DNA of 64,000 nucleotides from Microcaldota archaeon (GCA_028866715.1 JAGWHO010000003.1:26646-90645); one strand, 5' to 3'; positions 41,421-50,901 are shown, counted from the first letter of the stretch. Notes: generated by a model from the letters alone, not told the origin. Numbers and translations: made by a program.

Positions 41421-42470
41421 GTGGACCTACTTGACAGCGCCTTGAGCAGCAACAACCAGTTCGACTATGACATGTTCAAGGCACGCATCTTCGTGTGCGG
41501 CGTAGGCGGCGCAGGATCCAACGCAATACAGAGGATAAGCAAGCTAGGTGTCAAGGGAGCAACGCTTGTAGCCGCCAATACGGACGGAAAGCACCTCAAC
41601 ACGATGGATCCAACGGTAAAGAGGGTGCTTCTCGGAGGCGCATTGACAAGAGGCCTCGGCGCAGGAGGCTTCCCTGAGATGGGAGCAAAGGCAGCCGAAT
41701 ATTCTAGAGCTGATATTGAGAGAGCCTTGGACGGATGCAACCTTCTCTTCATGGCTGCAGGGATGGGCGGCGGAACAGGAACAGGCGCGGCACCCATAGT
41801 TGCCGACGTGGCAAAGAAGATGGGCTCCATAGTCATAGGCTTTGTGACATTCCCGTTCTCGCTTGAGAGGATAAGGCTCAACGTCGCAAGAAAGGGTATA
41901 GAGGAGCTTAGCAAGGTAGTCGATACGCTCATAGTGATAGACAACCAGAGGCTTGTTGACGTTTATCCGAATCTTCAGATAGAGCAGGCGTTCAAGGTAG
42001 CAGACGAGATAACATCGCGCGCAGTGCAGGGGATAACCGAGACTATCAGCACGCCGAGCCTGATAAACATAGATTTCGCCGACATCAGAACGGTCATGAG
42101 CAAGGGCGGCCTTGCAATGATAAGCGTGGGCGAAGGTTCAGGCGAAGACAAGGTCAATGCAGTCGTTAACAGCACGCTGAAGAACAAGCTTCTTGACGTT
42201 GATTTCGAGGGCACAAGCAGCGTTCTGTTGCACATACGAGGCGGCGAGGATCTCACGCTCGGCGAGGCTAACGAGATAGCGAACAAGCTGACGGAGAAAG
42301 CCGCGCCGAACGCGAACGTCATATGGGGTGCAAGGCTCGACCCGGCATACAACGGCAGGGTGGAGGTTATAGCGATATTCACTGGAGTCAAGAGCCCGAA
42401 CATTCTCGGCGCTTCCACATACAAGAAGAGCGAGGGCGAAGACCTCGGCATAGGAGGCATGCAGTTCTAG
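41421..42470 (+). CDS. ftsZ: FtsZ paralogue C
   Basis: 349 residues from a GTG start. GTP motif GGGTGTG at 116-122 and T7 loop NIDFAD (Asn216, Asp218, Asp221). Residues 1-17 form a short N-terminal extension. The C-terminus ends GIGGMQF. Closest in length and motif to paralogues A and B, and intact. It stands alone, divergent from rpl10e, away from the tandem pair at 23-25 kb. All three keep the residues needed for GTP hydrolysis. Confidence 0.93.
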   Translation: MDLLDSALSSNNQFDYDMFKARIFVCGVGGAGSNAIQRISKLGVKGATLVAANTDGKHLNTMDPTVKRVLLGGALTRGLGAGGFPEMGAKAAEYSRADIERALDGCNLLFMAAGMGGGTGTGAAPIVADVAKKMGSIVIGFVTFPFSLERIRLNVARKGIEELSKVVDTLIVIDNQRLVDVYPNLQIEQAFKVADEITSRAVQGITETISTPSLINIDFADIRTVMSKGGLAMISVGEGSGEDKVNAVVNSTLKNKLLDVDFEGTSSVLLHIRGGEDLTLGEANEIANKLTEKAAPNANVIWGARLDPAYNGRVEVIAIFTGVKSPNILGASTYKKSEGEDLGIGGMQF

Positions 42471-42580
42471 CTGTCGTCGTAGCAAAGTAACAAAATAACA
42501 GACCTTTTCCTATAATTTGCGCGAACACGCAAATAATATATATTTAGACAATCCTAGGGTTTTACTGTAATGTGATTCCA

Positions 42581-42976
42581 ATGGCTGGAACAAATAAAGT
42601 AATAGGGAACGAGCCAAGTTTGAGAGGGATAACCTTCCATGATGCAGCAAGCGCAGATGAAAAATCCGGTGTGCTTCATGAAAGGATACTGGAAAAAGTG
42701 AAGGTTGTAGGCGATTCTAAGAACATCTCTGAGATAATGCCAAGGCTCGAGCAGATAATCGAAGATGTCTCTAATTCGTATCTATTGGTCAGACCAGAAA
42801 GGGCCAAAATCCTGCCAGACGACAGCATTTACATACTTGAATCAGTAGCGACAGTCAAACTCACAGTTTCAAAGGAGGTATTCAGGACTGCGGTTGACCA
42901 AGGACTAGTAGCCCCTTTCTATAAGTTCGCCAGAAGCGACGATAGAGAAGGCAGCCAGCAGCAGATTTACGGATAA
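42581..42976 (+). CDS. Unknown 131-residue protein
   Basis: ATG at 42581 (GTG at 42572 is an alternative), about 40 bases after a TATA box (AATATATATTTAGAC, 42533-42547). Starts MAGTNKVIGNEPSL. Soluble alpha/beta protein with no Cys and no motif recognised. Ends 13 bases from the convergent rad50 stop. It follows ftsZ on the same strand but has its own promoter. Confidence 0.65.
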   Translation: MAGTNKVIGNEPSLRGITFHDAASADEKSGVLHERILEKVKVVGDSKNISEIMPRLEQIIEDVSNSYLLVRPERAKILPDDSIYILESVATVKLTVSKEVFRTAVDQGLVAPFYKFARSDDREGSQQQIYG

Positions 42977-42988
42977 TTTAGGACTTGC

Positions 42989-45298
42989 CTACAGCTCCAA
43001 TACGGCTGTGGGCTCGCTCCTGTCCTTATTCCTATCAAGCTGGTAGACCCTTGCGCTGGTTATGTGCTTCAGCGCCTGGTCGTGGGTTATGATGAATATC
43101 TGCTCAACGACCTTTGGCAGTGCGTCGCCAAGGATCTCGACGAATTTCCCTATTCCTGCATCGTCTATATTGTGCGTCGGCTCGTCGAGTATGAGCCACT
43201 TCAGGTTAGGCACAATGACCATTGCCATTGCTATTCTCATGGTCAGGCACGCCGTGCTTCTCTCCCCTCCGGATGCTATGCTGTCGACCCCGACCCATAC
43301 CCTCTCGTTGTTTATGTCGGAGCCCGTGCTGGCTTCCAGAAGATAATCGTCCTTTTTCGCGTTGAGCCTTATGCCCGAATAATCCGCATACGGATACATG
43401 CCAATCCATATGTTCTGCATCAAACCGTTTATCGAGGTTATCAGCTTGCTCCTGAGCATCTCTTCAGTAGAGACGAGCGCTGCCTTGAACTTGTTCATGT
43501 TGTTTATCTGGTTTCGCCTGACCTCTATCCTGTCCTTCAGCAAATTGAGATTAGATATGCTCTTGGCCTTCTCGGCTATTTGGGAGTCCATGCTTGCGAT
43601 CAGTCTAGAGTTTCCCGATATCTTTGAGGATGTCTCAGTCATCGCGTTGCTCTCCTTGGTGAGCTGTTCCTGCATCGAGTATATCGCCTTGTCATCTACG
43701 TCCAGCAGTTCAAGATCAAGCTCCCTCTGCCTGAGCAAGTCCCTTGACTGCCTTATCTCGGATTCATAGCTCTTCTTCCTATCAATTTTTTCCTTGCTTG
43801 CGCGCAGCTTCGTCAGCTCATCTTTCAGCGCGTCAAGCTCCTTTGTCTTGCCTTCCAACGAAGCAAGGGCCTTGTCGTGCTTCGCCTTCTCCGCGTTTTG
43901 CTCCTCCATGGCGCGCTCGATCAGTATCTCTATGCCCTTGTACTCGTCTATCTTCGCGGACGCGAGCTTTATCCTGCTCTGCTCGGTGCCGAGCTCTGAA
44001 ATGCTCTTGCTGAGCCTGTCAAGTTCCTTCGATGAACTGTCTATCTCTGCGTCTATCGCGGTTATGGCGCCGTTCTTGTCCTTTAGCAGCTTGTCTATCA
44101 TCTCGCCTGTAAGCTCCCGTTCGCATACCGGGCACTTGCTGATGTGCTTCTCCAATTCCTTTATCCATTCCAACGCATCGGACTTCCTGCTCTTGAGAGA
44201 TGCGGATGATTTCATCAGCTCCTGGAGCGCGGCATTGTGCGTCTTAAGCTCCTCTTCTATGCCGTCTACGGTCTTGCCCTTGAGGCCCTGGAGTATCTTT
44301 TCGCGCTCCTGTACCTTTGCCCTGTTGTTGTTTATGCTGACGTCGATGTTGGCGAGGCTCTTCATTATCGCGCGTTCCTCTTCCCTTAGCTTGAACACAT
44401 CCTTTTCAAGCTTGTCGCGTTCTGTTGTTACCTTCGCGACGCTGTTCTCGAGCGCAACATCATCAACTTCCTTTATGTCTATCTTTGCGAGCTCCGCTTC
44501 GAGGGTCTTCATCCTGCTCTTGAGCTCCAGCACCTCGTTCGCGAGCTTTTTCTTCTTCTCATGCTTTATCTTTAGCTCCGATATCTGCTTTGTCATCTCT
44601 TCTACTCTTGCCTTGTAATCCAAGAGATTCTTGTTGAGCGATGCTTGTTCTCGCTCCAGCAGGTTCTTGTCTTCGGCAAGCTTCTCGAGCTGCCTTTTCA
44701 GGCCTTCAGCGTCGATCTGCGCGATCGTGCCCTCGTCTGCGCTTATCATGTCCTTTATCCTGTTTATCAGGGACGTGACATTCTCTTCTGCCTTAGCGAA
44801 GTTGTCGAGGCCTAGCATCCGGTCTATCTGCTGCTTTCGCTCCCCCTTGGTCAGTTCCAGAAAATAGTCAAGCCTGTTCTGCTCCGCGTATACTGCCCTT
44901 GAGAATGTGTCATAATCTATCTTGAGCGCGTGCTCTATCTCCTCGTTGACGCGCTCCGGCTGCGCCTGGAAGAAGTTCCCGTTCTTGTCCAGCCTTGCAG
45001 TAGTGGGCTTGTCCCTCGAGATCCTTCTTGCCACAGTGTAGGTGTCGCCGTTAGCCGTGAAGTTGAGTTTGACCTCGCCTTCCTGCTCCTGCACCGGCCT
45101 GTTGGATATTATGTTCTCTCTTTTGACTCTGTTGCTGTTGAGCGCGGGATAAGTGCCGAACAGGCCGAAAGCTATGGCGTCCATGACGGAGCTCTTGCCT
45201 GCTCCCATGACGCCTATGAGCACGTTAACGCCCTTCTGGAACTCGAGCCTGGTGGACCTGTGCGTCTTCCAGTTCATGAGCTCTATCGATGTGATCAT
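42989..45298 (-). CDS. rad50: DNA repair ATPase Rad50
   Basis: 769 residues. ABC-type ATPase of the Mre11-Rad50 complex that tethers and processes DNA ends. Walker A GVMGAGKS at 29-36, the zinc hook C389-PV-C392 in the middle of long coiled coils, the signature segment (SGGERSTACLTMRIA) and Walker B LILDEPTHNID near the end. It is somewhat short for the family because the coiled coils are short. Mre11 is not in this window. Confidence 0.95.
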   Translation of the reverse strand: MITSIELMNWKTHRSTRLEFQKGVNVLIGVMGAGKSSVMDAIAFGLFGTYPALNSNRVKRENIISNRPVQEQEGEVKLNFTANGDTYTVARRISRDKPTTARLDKNGNFFQAQPERVNEEIEHALKIDYDTFSRAVYAEQNRLDYFLELTKGERKQQIDRMLGLDNFAKAEENVTSLINRIKDMISADEGTIAQIDAEGLKRQLEKLAEDKNLLEREQASLNKNLLDYKARVEEMTKQISELKIKHEKKKKLANEVLELKSRMKTLEAELAKIDIKEVDDVALENSVAKVTTERDKLEKDVFKLREEERAIMKSLANIDVSINNNRAKVQEREKILQGLKGKTVDGIEEELKTHNAALQELMKSSASLKSRKSDALEWIKELEKHISKCPVCERELTGEMIDKLLKDKNGAITAIDAEIDSSSKELDRLSKSISELGTEQSRIKLASAKIDEYKGIEILIERAMEEQNAEKAKHDKALASLEGKTKELDALKDELTKLRASKEKIDRKKSYESEIRQSRDLLRQRELDLELLDVDDKAIYSMQEQLTKESNAMTETSSKISGNSRLIASMDSQIAEKAKSISNLNLLKDRIEVRRNQINNMNKFKAALVSTEEMLRSKLITSINGLMQNIWIGMYPYADYSGIRLNAKKDDYLLEASTGSDINNERVWVGVDSIASGGERSTACLTMRIAMAMVIVPNLKWLILDEPTHNIDDAGIGKFVEILGDALPKVVEQIFIITHDQALKHITSARVYQLDRNKDRSEPTAVLEL

Positions 45299-45307
45299 CT
45301 TACCACT

Positions 45308-45448
45308 TCAGTCGCTGCAAGACTCGCACCACTGCGAGCCGCAATAAGTGCACCTAAGCACATGGCCGCTTATCCACTCTACCCTGAACGAGCTGCAATA
45401 TGGGCATCTGGCCTCGTTCTCGGTTTCATGGTTGTAATGCTCATCCAT
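45308..45448 (-). CDS. Small Zn-ribbon protein
   Basis: 46 residues from ATG at 45448, found by reading this gap directly. CPYC and CTYC form one Zn site, followed by CESC, with a His/Glu-rich start (MDEHYNHETENEAR). It sits between MazG (stop 45458) and rad50 (start 45298), same direction. Function unknown. Confidence 0.6.
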   Translation of the reverse strand: MDEHYNHETENEARCPYCSSFRVEWISGHVLRCTYCGSQWCESCSD

Positions 45449-45457
45449 CGCGATATG

Positions 45458-45799
45458 TCATTTCTTGGCGTCGTTGTAGCGCCTGGCGTTCTCTGCCATC
45501 TTTTCCGTGAAGACCTTGCCAAGGTCTATCTTCAAGAGATCCGACACCCTGAACGTATAGTAAAGAACGTCCGCAAGTTCGTCCTCGATCTTTCGCATTA
45601 TCTCATCTTTCTCGAATGAGTGCCCGTCGGTATAGTACTTCTTTCTGAAGTATTTCTTCACAAGATTTTCCAACTCGCCTGTCTCTGAGCCTATGCCTAG
45701 CGTAGAGTAAAGCATCTCAACGTCCATGCCGTCATAATCAGAGCTAGGCTTTACCTTCCAAGTCTTTCTGGTCTCTATTACCATGTCGTTAATGTCCAT
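45458..45799 (-). CDS. MazG-like nucleotide pyrophosphohydrolase
   Basis: 113 residues from ATG at 45799. LGIGSETGELENLVKKYF and KIEDELADVLYYTFRVSDLL hold the acidic EExxE-like and ExxD metal sites of the all-alpha NTP pyrophosphatase family. It removes pyrophosphate from unwanted nucleotides. Oriented with rad50 and aef1b. Confidence 0.85.
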   Translation of the reverse strand: MDINDMVIETRKTWKVKPSSDYDGMDVEMLYSTLGIGSETGELENLVKKYFRKKYYTDGHSFEKDEIMRKIEDELADVLYYTFRVSDLLKIDLGKVFTEKMAENARRYNDAKK

Positions 45800-45846
45800 A
45801 AGGAACACCCCGAGACACTAACGCAGAATAAGTATTTATGGATTCT

Positions 45847-46095
45847 TTACAGCAGCGTCTCCTCCGCTACCTCGACTTCCTTTACGCCAGCGATCTTCCT
45901 GAGCTGCTCCTCAAGATTTGAGGACGTGTTGCTCGCGTCGTCGAACTTGAACATGACCTTTATCAGCTTTATACCGAACGCTATCTCTTCGGTCTCGATC
46001 TGGTTAGGGTTCATGGACGACTTTATCCCAGACATGGCGCCCTCGAGTTGACCGTCTTCCGGATAAACCCTGAATATTACTACTACTGAAGCCAT
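45847..46095 (-). CDS. ef1b: Translation elongation factor 1-beta (aEF1B)
   Basis: 82 residues from ATG at 46095. Exchange factor for EF1-alpha, archaeal short form: MASVVVIFRVYPEDG and EIAFGIKLIKVMFKFDD are family segments. The start overlaps the stop of the Zn-finger gene by one base (TAATG). A longer ORF from 46194 is not used. Confidence 0.9.
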   Translation of the reverse strand: MASVVVIFRVYPEDGQLEGAMSGIKSSMNPNQIETEEIAFGIKLIKVMFKFDDASNTSSNLEEQLRKIAGVKEVEVAEETLL

Positions 46096-46265
46096 TATGG
46101 TCCCTCGAACGAGCACTCCGCGCACTTGTATATGTTGGATATCTCCCTGCAGTGCCTGCATCTGATTATGTTGCCCTTCCCGCATGATGGGCACTTGAAC
46201 TCAGTATACTCGTGAGTAAGCCTTCCGCATGAGACGCACACCTTTCCAGGTAACATTGTTGCCAT
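46095..46265 (-). CDS. Small two-Zn-finger protein (HVO_2753-like)
   Basis: 56 residues from ATG at 46265: four CxxC pairs (CVSC, CPSC, CRHC, CAEC), arranged as two Zn ribbons as in the archaeal HVO_2753 family, which influences growth and biofilm in haloarchaea. It overlaps aef1b as TAATG, a pairing seen in other archaea. Confidence 0.82.
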   Translation of the reverse strand: MATMLPGKVCVSCGRLTHEYTEFKCPSCGKGNIIRCRHCREISNIYKCAECSFEGP

Positions 46266-46293
46266 GATATGACCTTCAGCAAATCGGCAGTTC

Positions 46294-48135
46294 CTATCTC
46301 CTTCTTCGCGGCCTCGCATGAGAATGAGCTGTGCTCTTCACGTGCTTGTGGAGGACCATTATGACCCCGATCAAAAGCGACAGGGTCACAATCAGGAGTA
46401 TTATTACAACTACCAAAATGGCTAATGTTATTCTCGCGAGAGAGTTTATATAACTTATTATTCTGTTTGTCTGGAGCTCCGCGCTCTGGGTCGAGGCTCC
46501 GACAACCAGGTTGCCGTGTATCAGCATCGTGTCGTTGCTGACCTGCTGCGCGAGCAAGGCGGTCGAATATGCCTGCTGTGCATAGCCTGCAGCTGCAGTC
46601 GAATTGGGCGCAAGCTTCGACTCGGCGACATAGAACTGGGTTTCCTTGGCGTACTCTGTCGCCCATGTGCCGTATGTGGCGTTCTTTATCGCCTGCAATG
46701 ACATGTTGTCGAGCGTGCTTGTGTTGAGCGCAGCAGAGCTTGAGCCGGCAACCCCGAATGCGTATGCATAATCGGAATCGATTATGGCTACAGGGTAGTT
46801 GGCCTGCTTGTAGGCAAGCTGGGCCGAAGACGTATACAGGTTTGTGCCGTATGCCGTTGCCCTGCCCATCCTGTTGAATGCTATCGTCTTGAGGTTGGGC
46901 GATACGCTAACATAGTTGCCAGTGGCGTTGGAGTAAAGCGTGTATATTATGTTTGAAGCGTGGCACCAGGCATAAGACTCGCCTGCGGTGTATACGTTGG
47001 TCAGTACGCCGTCGGTGTCTATCGCCGTGAGGTTGTAGGCGCCTATAGCGGTGCTTACGCTGTAGTTGCCCCATGTCTGCCTCAGCTCTGCGCTTATTAC
47101 ATCCTCATAGTTGCTTGTGGTGAGCTGCGGCGGGGTAAGCGCATCGCAGTAGCCCTGCACATTGGTCATGGTGTTTATCGTCTGTGACTTCGTGGCGGCA
47201 TGATTGAGGAAATAATACGCGTCTATGTAGTCGAGGAACGCAAAATCCGCCGCAGTGTACTTGTAGTTGAGCGCGCCTACTGCCTCGCTCTGGTTGAGCA
47301 CCCTGCCAAGCTGGATGCTGATGTTCATGAATCCTGGAACGCTTGATAACTGGGCTATCTCATTGTTTGTGAAGTTGAATGTCTGGTTAACCAGGTCGTT
47401 GAACGCTGTCGTGTTGCATGAGTTGCTGCACACAAAGGTTGCGGCCTGGAGCTTGCCGGTGTGGTAGTTGATATACGGATTGTAAATTGTCTTATAGGCA
47501 GAGTAGTTGGCAGAACTGTTGAAGGCGAAGCGCGCAGCCTGCGTTATGTTCGATACCTGCACCAGAGGGATTCCGAAGCTTGCCTGAATAAGCGCGTAGA
47601 GCGCATCTTCTGGGTTCGTTCCGCTCACTGCAGGCACCATCACGAACTTGAAGCCGTCCTTGGACGCCGCCTCAACCTTGTCGTATACGCCGCCTACTTC
47701 GCCTATCGAACCTGATTGGGATATGGTGCCTGTTATGGTGAAGTTGGGCCTGAACTGCTGGTGCGTGAGCGCCGATACCGCAAGGAGGGTCATTGCCGCG
47801 CCTGCGCTCGGGCCCGAGACATTGTCGCTGTTGGAGTTTATCCTGTAATTGAAGTTGTAGCTACCGAAGTTCGAACCCGTGTACTGCGACGCGTACTTGG
47901 CCGCGGTGATTGCAGACTGTGTCGTGTCGTTCCCTATTGTCTGCACCCCGGTTATTGTTACGTTTCCTGTACCGTTCGTGACCGTCAGGTTTATCTGCGT
48001 GAGACTGCCTGCGCCTGAGTTGGTTATCACTGCGGGCGCGGTTATAGATGCGCTGCCTACAACTGCCGCATACGTGAACGACGACGCGAGCACAGCCATT
48101 AGTATGCCTGCCAGAATGAAACCTCTCGATACCAT
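46294..48135 (-). CDS. Membrane-anchored Lon-type (S16) protease without AAA domain
   Basis: 613 residues. A signal-like N-terminal helix (5-24) precedes an S16 proteolytic domain at about 25-200. Catalytic Ser110 (NVSGPSAGAAM) and Lys153 (VYDKVEAA) are 43 residues apart, as in Lon. No ATPase domain is present. The long middle (about 200-570) is Ser/Thr/Asn/Tyr-rich and probably outside the cell. One membrane helix at about 575-598 is followed by a His/Arg tail ending ARPRRRR. It lies upstream of the Zn-finger/aef1b genes. Confidence 0.8.
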   Translation of the reverse strand: MVSRGFILAGILMAVLASSFTYAAVVGSASITAPAVITNSGAGSLTQINLTVTNGTGNVTITGVQTIGNDTTQSAITAAKYASQYTGSNFGSYNFNYRINSNSDNVSGPSAGAAMTLLAVSALTHQQFRPNFTITGTISQSGSIGEVGGVYDKVEAASKDGFKFVMVPAVSGTNPEDALYALIQASFGIPLVQVSNITQAARFAFNSSANYSAYKTIYNPYINYHTGKLQAATFVCSNSCNTTAFNDLVNQTFNFTNNEIAQLSSVPGFMNISIQLGRVLNQSEAVGALNYKYTAADFAFLDYIDAYYFLNHAATKSQTINTMTNVQGYCDALTPPQLTTSNYEDVISAELRQTWGNYSVSTAIGAYNLTAIDTDGVLTNVYTAGESYAWCHASNIIYTLYSNATGNYVSVSPNLKTIAFNRMGRATAYGTNLYTSSAQLAYKQANYPVAIIDSDYAYAFGVAGSSSAALNTSTLDNMSLQAIKNATYGTWATEYAKETQFYVAESKLAPNSTAAAGYAQQAYSTALLAQQVSNDTMLIHGNLVVGASTQSAELQTNRIISYINSLARITLAILVVVIILLIVTLSLLIGVIMVLHKHVKSTAHSHARPRRRR

Positions 48136-48180
48136 GCCAATCGTAGCTAATTGCCTGGCAATCTATAAAAATCTTGACAG

Positions 48181-49158
48181 TCACTTAGGCTGGGGCTCCT
48201 GCTGCCTGAGGTTCTCGAGCTTTGTCCCCCTCTGCCACATCCTCTGGAACCTTGCAGCAGCCTCGTTCCTCTTGATTGAGACTATGGACTCGCTCTTCTT
48301 GTTGATTATGTTCAAAGGAGGTATCTTATATGCCGCATCCTGGTCGAGCATCATGCGCTCGTGCTGGTGGGCAGCATCCTCGGGATTGAGTATCCGTATC
48401 TCGAACTCTATGTCCTTATGGCGCATCTCTGCCTTGAAGTCCTCGTATATCTTTGCGAAATCGTCCCCTAGCCTGTCGCCCTTTGTTAGTACGGATATCT
48501 TGGTGAATGCGGAGCTGCTCTTTGGTATAAGCCTTGCCAGGTTCTCCAATCCAGCAGCATCGAAGTGCATGTCGAGTATCCGCAGATCGCCGCTCATCTT
48601 GGACATGAGCCTGTTTGATATCATAAGCATGTTGCTGAACGGAGTCTCAGGATTGATGTTTATCTGCGAGACGGCCCTCTTTGCAGGCTGCTTCGACCGC
48701 GCGGCGTAGAGCGCATAGCCTGCAGCAACCAATGACAACAGGGGCCCTATGAAAGGCGCGCCAACCGCTGTGAAAATTCCTCCAAAGACATAGCTGAGCT
48801 GCAGGAACAGGGTAAGCAAGATCGACACTATCGATGAGAACACCAACACAAGCGCGAACATCTTGAGATACGACTTTGAGAACAGCCAGAGAACGCCTAT
48901 TGCAAACGATATGAGCGCGAACGGCAGCATTATGTACGAGAAGTATACCCCGATCTGTATGGAGCTGGCTTGCGATAGGACGTTGACAAGACCCGCGGTA
49001 GGCGTGACATTGTATGCGTTGACAACGTTCAGTATGCCGTAATATATGCCTGACGAGAACGACAGGTGCTCCATGAAGTAGAAAACGTACAGCATGGAGA
49101 TGATTCCGCCCATGAACGCAAGTATAGGAATAATCTGCTTGCTCCTCTCGCTTGGCAT
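48181..49158 (-). CDS. Membrane protein with PLD-like cytosolic domain
   Basis: About 325 residues; ATG at 49158 or TTG at 49179. Four hydrophobic segments (up to about residue 160), then a soluble domain. LRILDMHFDAAGLENLARLI, then FEIRILNPEDAAHQHERMMLDQDA recalls phospholipase-D-like folds, with HxRxxxxD in place of HxKxxxxD. Catalysis is therefore uncertain. It lies between the Lon-type protease and the presenilin-type protease, suggesting membrane quality control. Confidence 0.62.
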   Translation of the reverse strand: MPSERSKQIIPILAFMGGIISMLYVFYFMEHLSFSSGIYYGILNVVNAYNVTPTAGLVNVLSQASSIQIGVYFSYIMLPFALISFAIGVLWLFSKSYLKMFALVLVFSSIVSILLTLFLQLSYVFGGIFTAVGAPFIGPLLSLVAAGYALYAARSKQPAKRAVSQININPETPFSNMLMISNRLMSKMSGDLRILDMHFDAAGLENLARLIPKSSSAFTKISVLTKGDRLGDDFAKIYEDFKAEMRHKDIEFEIRILNPEDAAHQHERMMLDQDAAYKIPPLNIINKKSESIVSIKRNEAAARFQRMWQRGTKLENLRQQEPQPK

Positions 49159-49198
49159 GCTATCGCTCGTTACTCTCAATTCTGCTTTAAAGACCTTT

Positions 49199-50191
49199 TC
49201 ATAGGGTTAGGGAGCCGGTAAGCGCAAAGTATATCGCTATCGCGGCCACTATGCCCAACAATAGAGGAGGTATTGCAGGAAGGGCCCTCTTGAACTTCCT
49301 GAGTATGAACATAGTAAGTATGAGGCCGAACGCCGCCCCGATTATTATGACGATGCTGAGAGTGAAGTTGGCGAAGACCTTGTATGCCGCGACAGACATC
49401 ATGAGCGGCATTGCGAGATCGCCTGTGCCAAGCGCGGTCCGCGCCGCTACAGGCACCATGTTGCTGTTTACTAAATTCTTTAGCATGCCCCCCTGCTTGA
49501 GCAGCGAGCTTCGCTGCTTCTCGAATTCGGCCCTTTCATTTGCAGTGAGGCTCTTTTCAGGCACGGCCTTTATCTCGTTGACCATTATTAGGAACGAGAG
49601 GTTCTTGCTTATCGCCATGTCAGCCAGTGCGACCATGTGCTTGGTTATGAATACGGCTATGAAGTCGTAAACTGCAAGCAGCACCATGAATATGAACGCG
49701 ATGAAGAAGCTGAAGGTTATGCCAAGTATCACGCCAACGCCGACGCTGGATATTATCGCGGCAAGGTTCCTGAGCTTCGGCACCCTGTTCTTTGCAACGA
49801 CCAGCGCCAGCGCAAGAATCGCCGCAGCCACGAAGTCATAGAGATTCCCTGTGCCGAAAAGGTCGCTGGCAAGCCCGCCGTTGGCAGAGCCTATTGCTAT
49901 CAGGAAGACCATCGCAGACGCTATGAATATCACAATGCCCTCTATCAGCACGAAGAGCTTGTCTCCCTTGAAGAACTTGAATAGGAAGAGCAGTACCGCA
50001 GACACTACGACTATGTAGATTATGTAGAAGAGCGCGTTGATCGATGACGATACAACTTGCGCGCCTGTGAGCTGCACGAGCGTCGCTACCGAGTATACTT
50101 GAGTGGCAAGCAGCAGGCCGAGGAACTGCACTATAAGGAATAGCACAAGTATCTGTATAAGCTGCCTGTATTCGATTACTCTAAGCGGCAA
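49199..50191 (-). CDS. Presenilin-type intramembrane aspartyl protease
   Basis: 330 residues from a TTG start, about nine membrane segments. The catalytic motifs are YD (Tyr175, Asp176), GTGD (255-258) and the PAL-like PAIPPL (305-310). It would cut membrane helices inside the bilayer. Length is at the short end for the archaeal members. Upstream of the PLD-like membrane protein. Confidence 0.88.
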   Translation of the reverse strand: MPLRVIEYRQLIQILVLFLIVQFLGLLLATQVYSVATLVQLTGAQVVSSSINALFYIIYIVVVSAVLLFLFKFFKGDKLFVLIEGIVIFIASAMVFLIAIGSANGGLASDLFGTGNLYDFVAAAILALALVVAKNRVPKLRNLAAIISSVGVGVILGITFSFFIAFIFMVLLAVYDFIAVFITKHMVALADMAISKNLSFLIMVNEIKAVPEKSLTANERAEFEKQRSSLLKQGGMLKNLVNSNMVPVAARTALGTGDLAMPLMMSVAAYKVFANFTLSIVIIIGAAFGLILTMFILRKFKRALPAIPPLLLGIVAAIAIYFALTGSLTL

Positions 50192-50281
50192 GGGACCACG
50201 GATCTTCTTCTGTTAATGTATTAATGTGGTTTATTTGCCATGTATTAAAAGCTTTAACAGGAACTTGTACCTGTGCTTCCG

Positions 50282-50896
50282 ATGTATGAGGTCGAGATAA
50301 GGGGGTTGTTGGATAAGGCGGGCGCATCGAAGCTCAAGGCGTTCCTCTCGAAGAACGGGAGATATAAAGGGACTCACAAGCGCATGCTGATAGACTACAC
50401 GCCATTCAGCAGCGACAAGAACAGGGATGTCAGGGTGAGGATAACTGACGGCAAACCTGAGATGATAGTAAAGGTCGGGGAGTGGCTGGGCGACATAAGG
50501 GATGAGGCTCCGGTAATGTTGAGAGAGGGAGAACTGGTGAATGCTATAAGGCTCTACAGCCATCTAGGCTACAAGAAAGGCTTTGTCATAGTGAGGAGGA
50601 TAGCAAAGTACGATTACAGAGGCATAGAGTTTTCAGTTTCAGAAATAATAAAGATAGACAAGAAGTTGGCTGAAACGCCAGGATACGGGTTTTTCTTTGA
50701 GGCAGAGATAATGTCGGCTAAGTCAGCTGCGGCAAAAGCCCACAGGAGGATAGAGGGAGTACTTGATGAGCTGGGCCTGGAGAGCATGACGAATGAGGGT
50801 TTTGCCGCATTTGTGAACAAGATGAACGAGAGCGGCAACCTTCTGTTCGATGCGGACAGGTTTGATCTGGGCTTGTTTCGCAAATACGATAAGTAG
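50282..50896 (+). CDS. CYTH-domain protein
   Basis: 204 residues from ATG at 50282. YEVEIRGLLDK matches the N-terminal ExExK/R strand of the triphosphate tunnel (CYTH) family; DVRVRITDGKPEMIVKVGEW, YRGIEFSVSEII and FFFEAEIM supply further tunnel strands. Members hydrolyse triphosphates such as thiamine triphosphate or make cAMP; the substrate here is unknown. The tRNA-Ser gene follows on the other strand. Confidence 0.78.
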   Translation: MYEVEIRGLLDKAGASKLKAFLSKNGRYKGTHKRMLIDYTPFSSDKNRDVRVRITDGKPEMIVKVGEWLGDIRDEAPVMLREGELVNAIRLYSHLGYKKGFVIVRRIAKYDYRGIEFSVSEIIKIDKKLAETPGYGFFFEAEIMSAKSAAAKAHRRIEGVLDELGLESMTNEGFAAFVNKMNESGNLLFDADRFDLGLFRKYDK

Positions 50897-50901
50897 ATGG
50901 A

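Noticed and set aside
45847..46194. Longer N-terminus of aEF1-beta
   Set aside because: It would overlap the Zn-finger gene almost completely; the TAATG overlap at 46095 and family length favour the short form.
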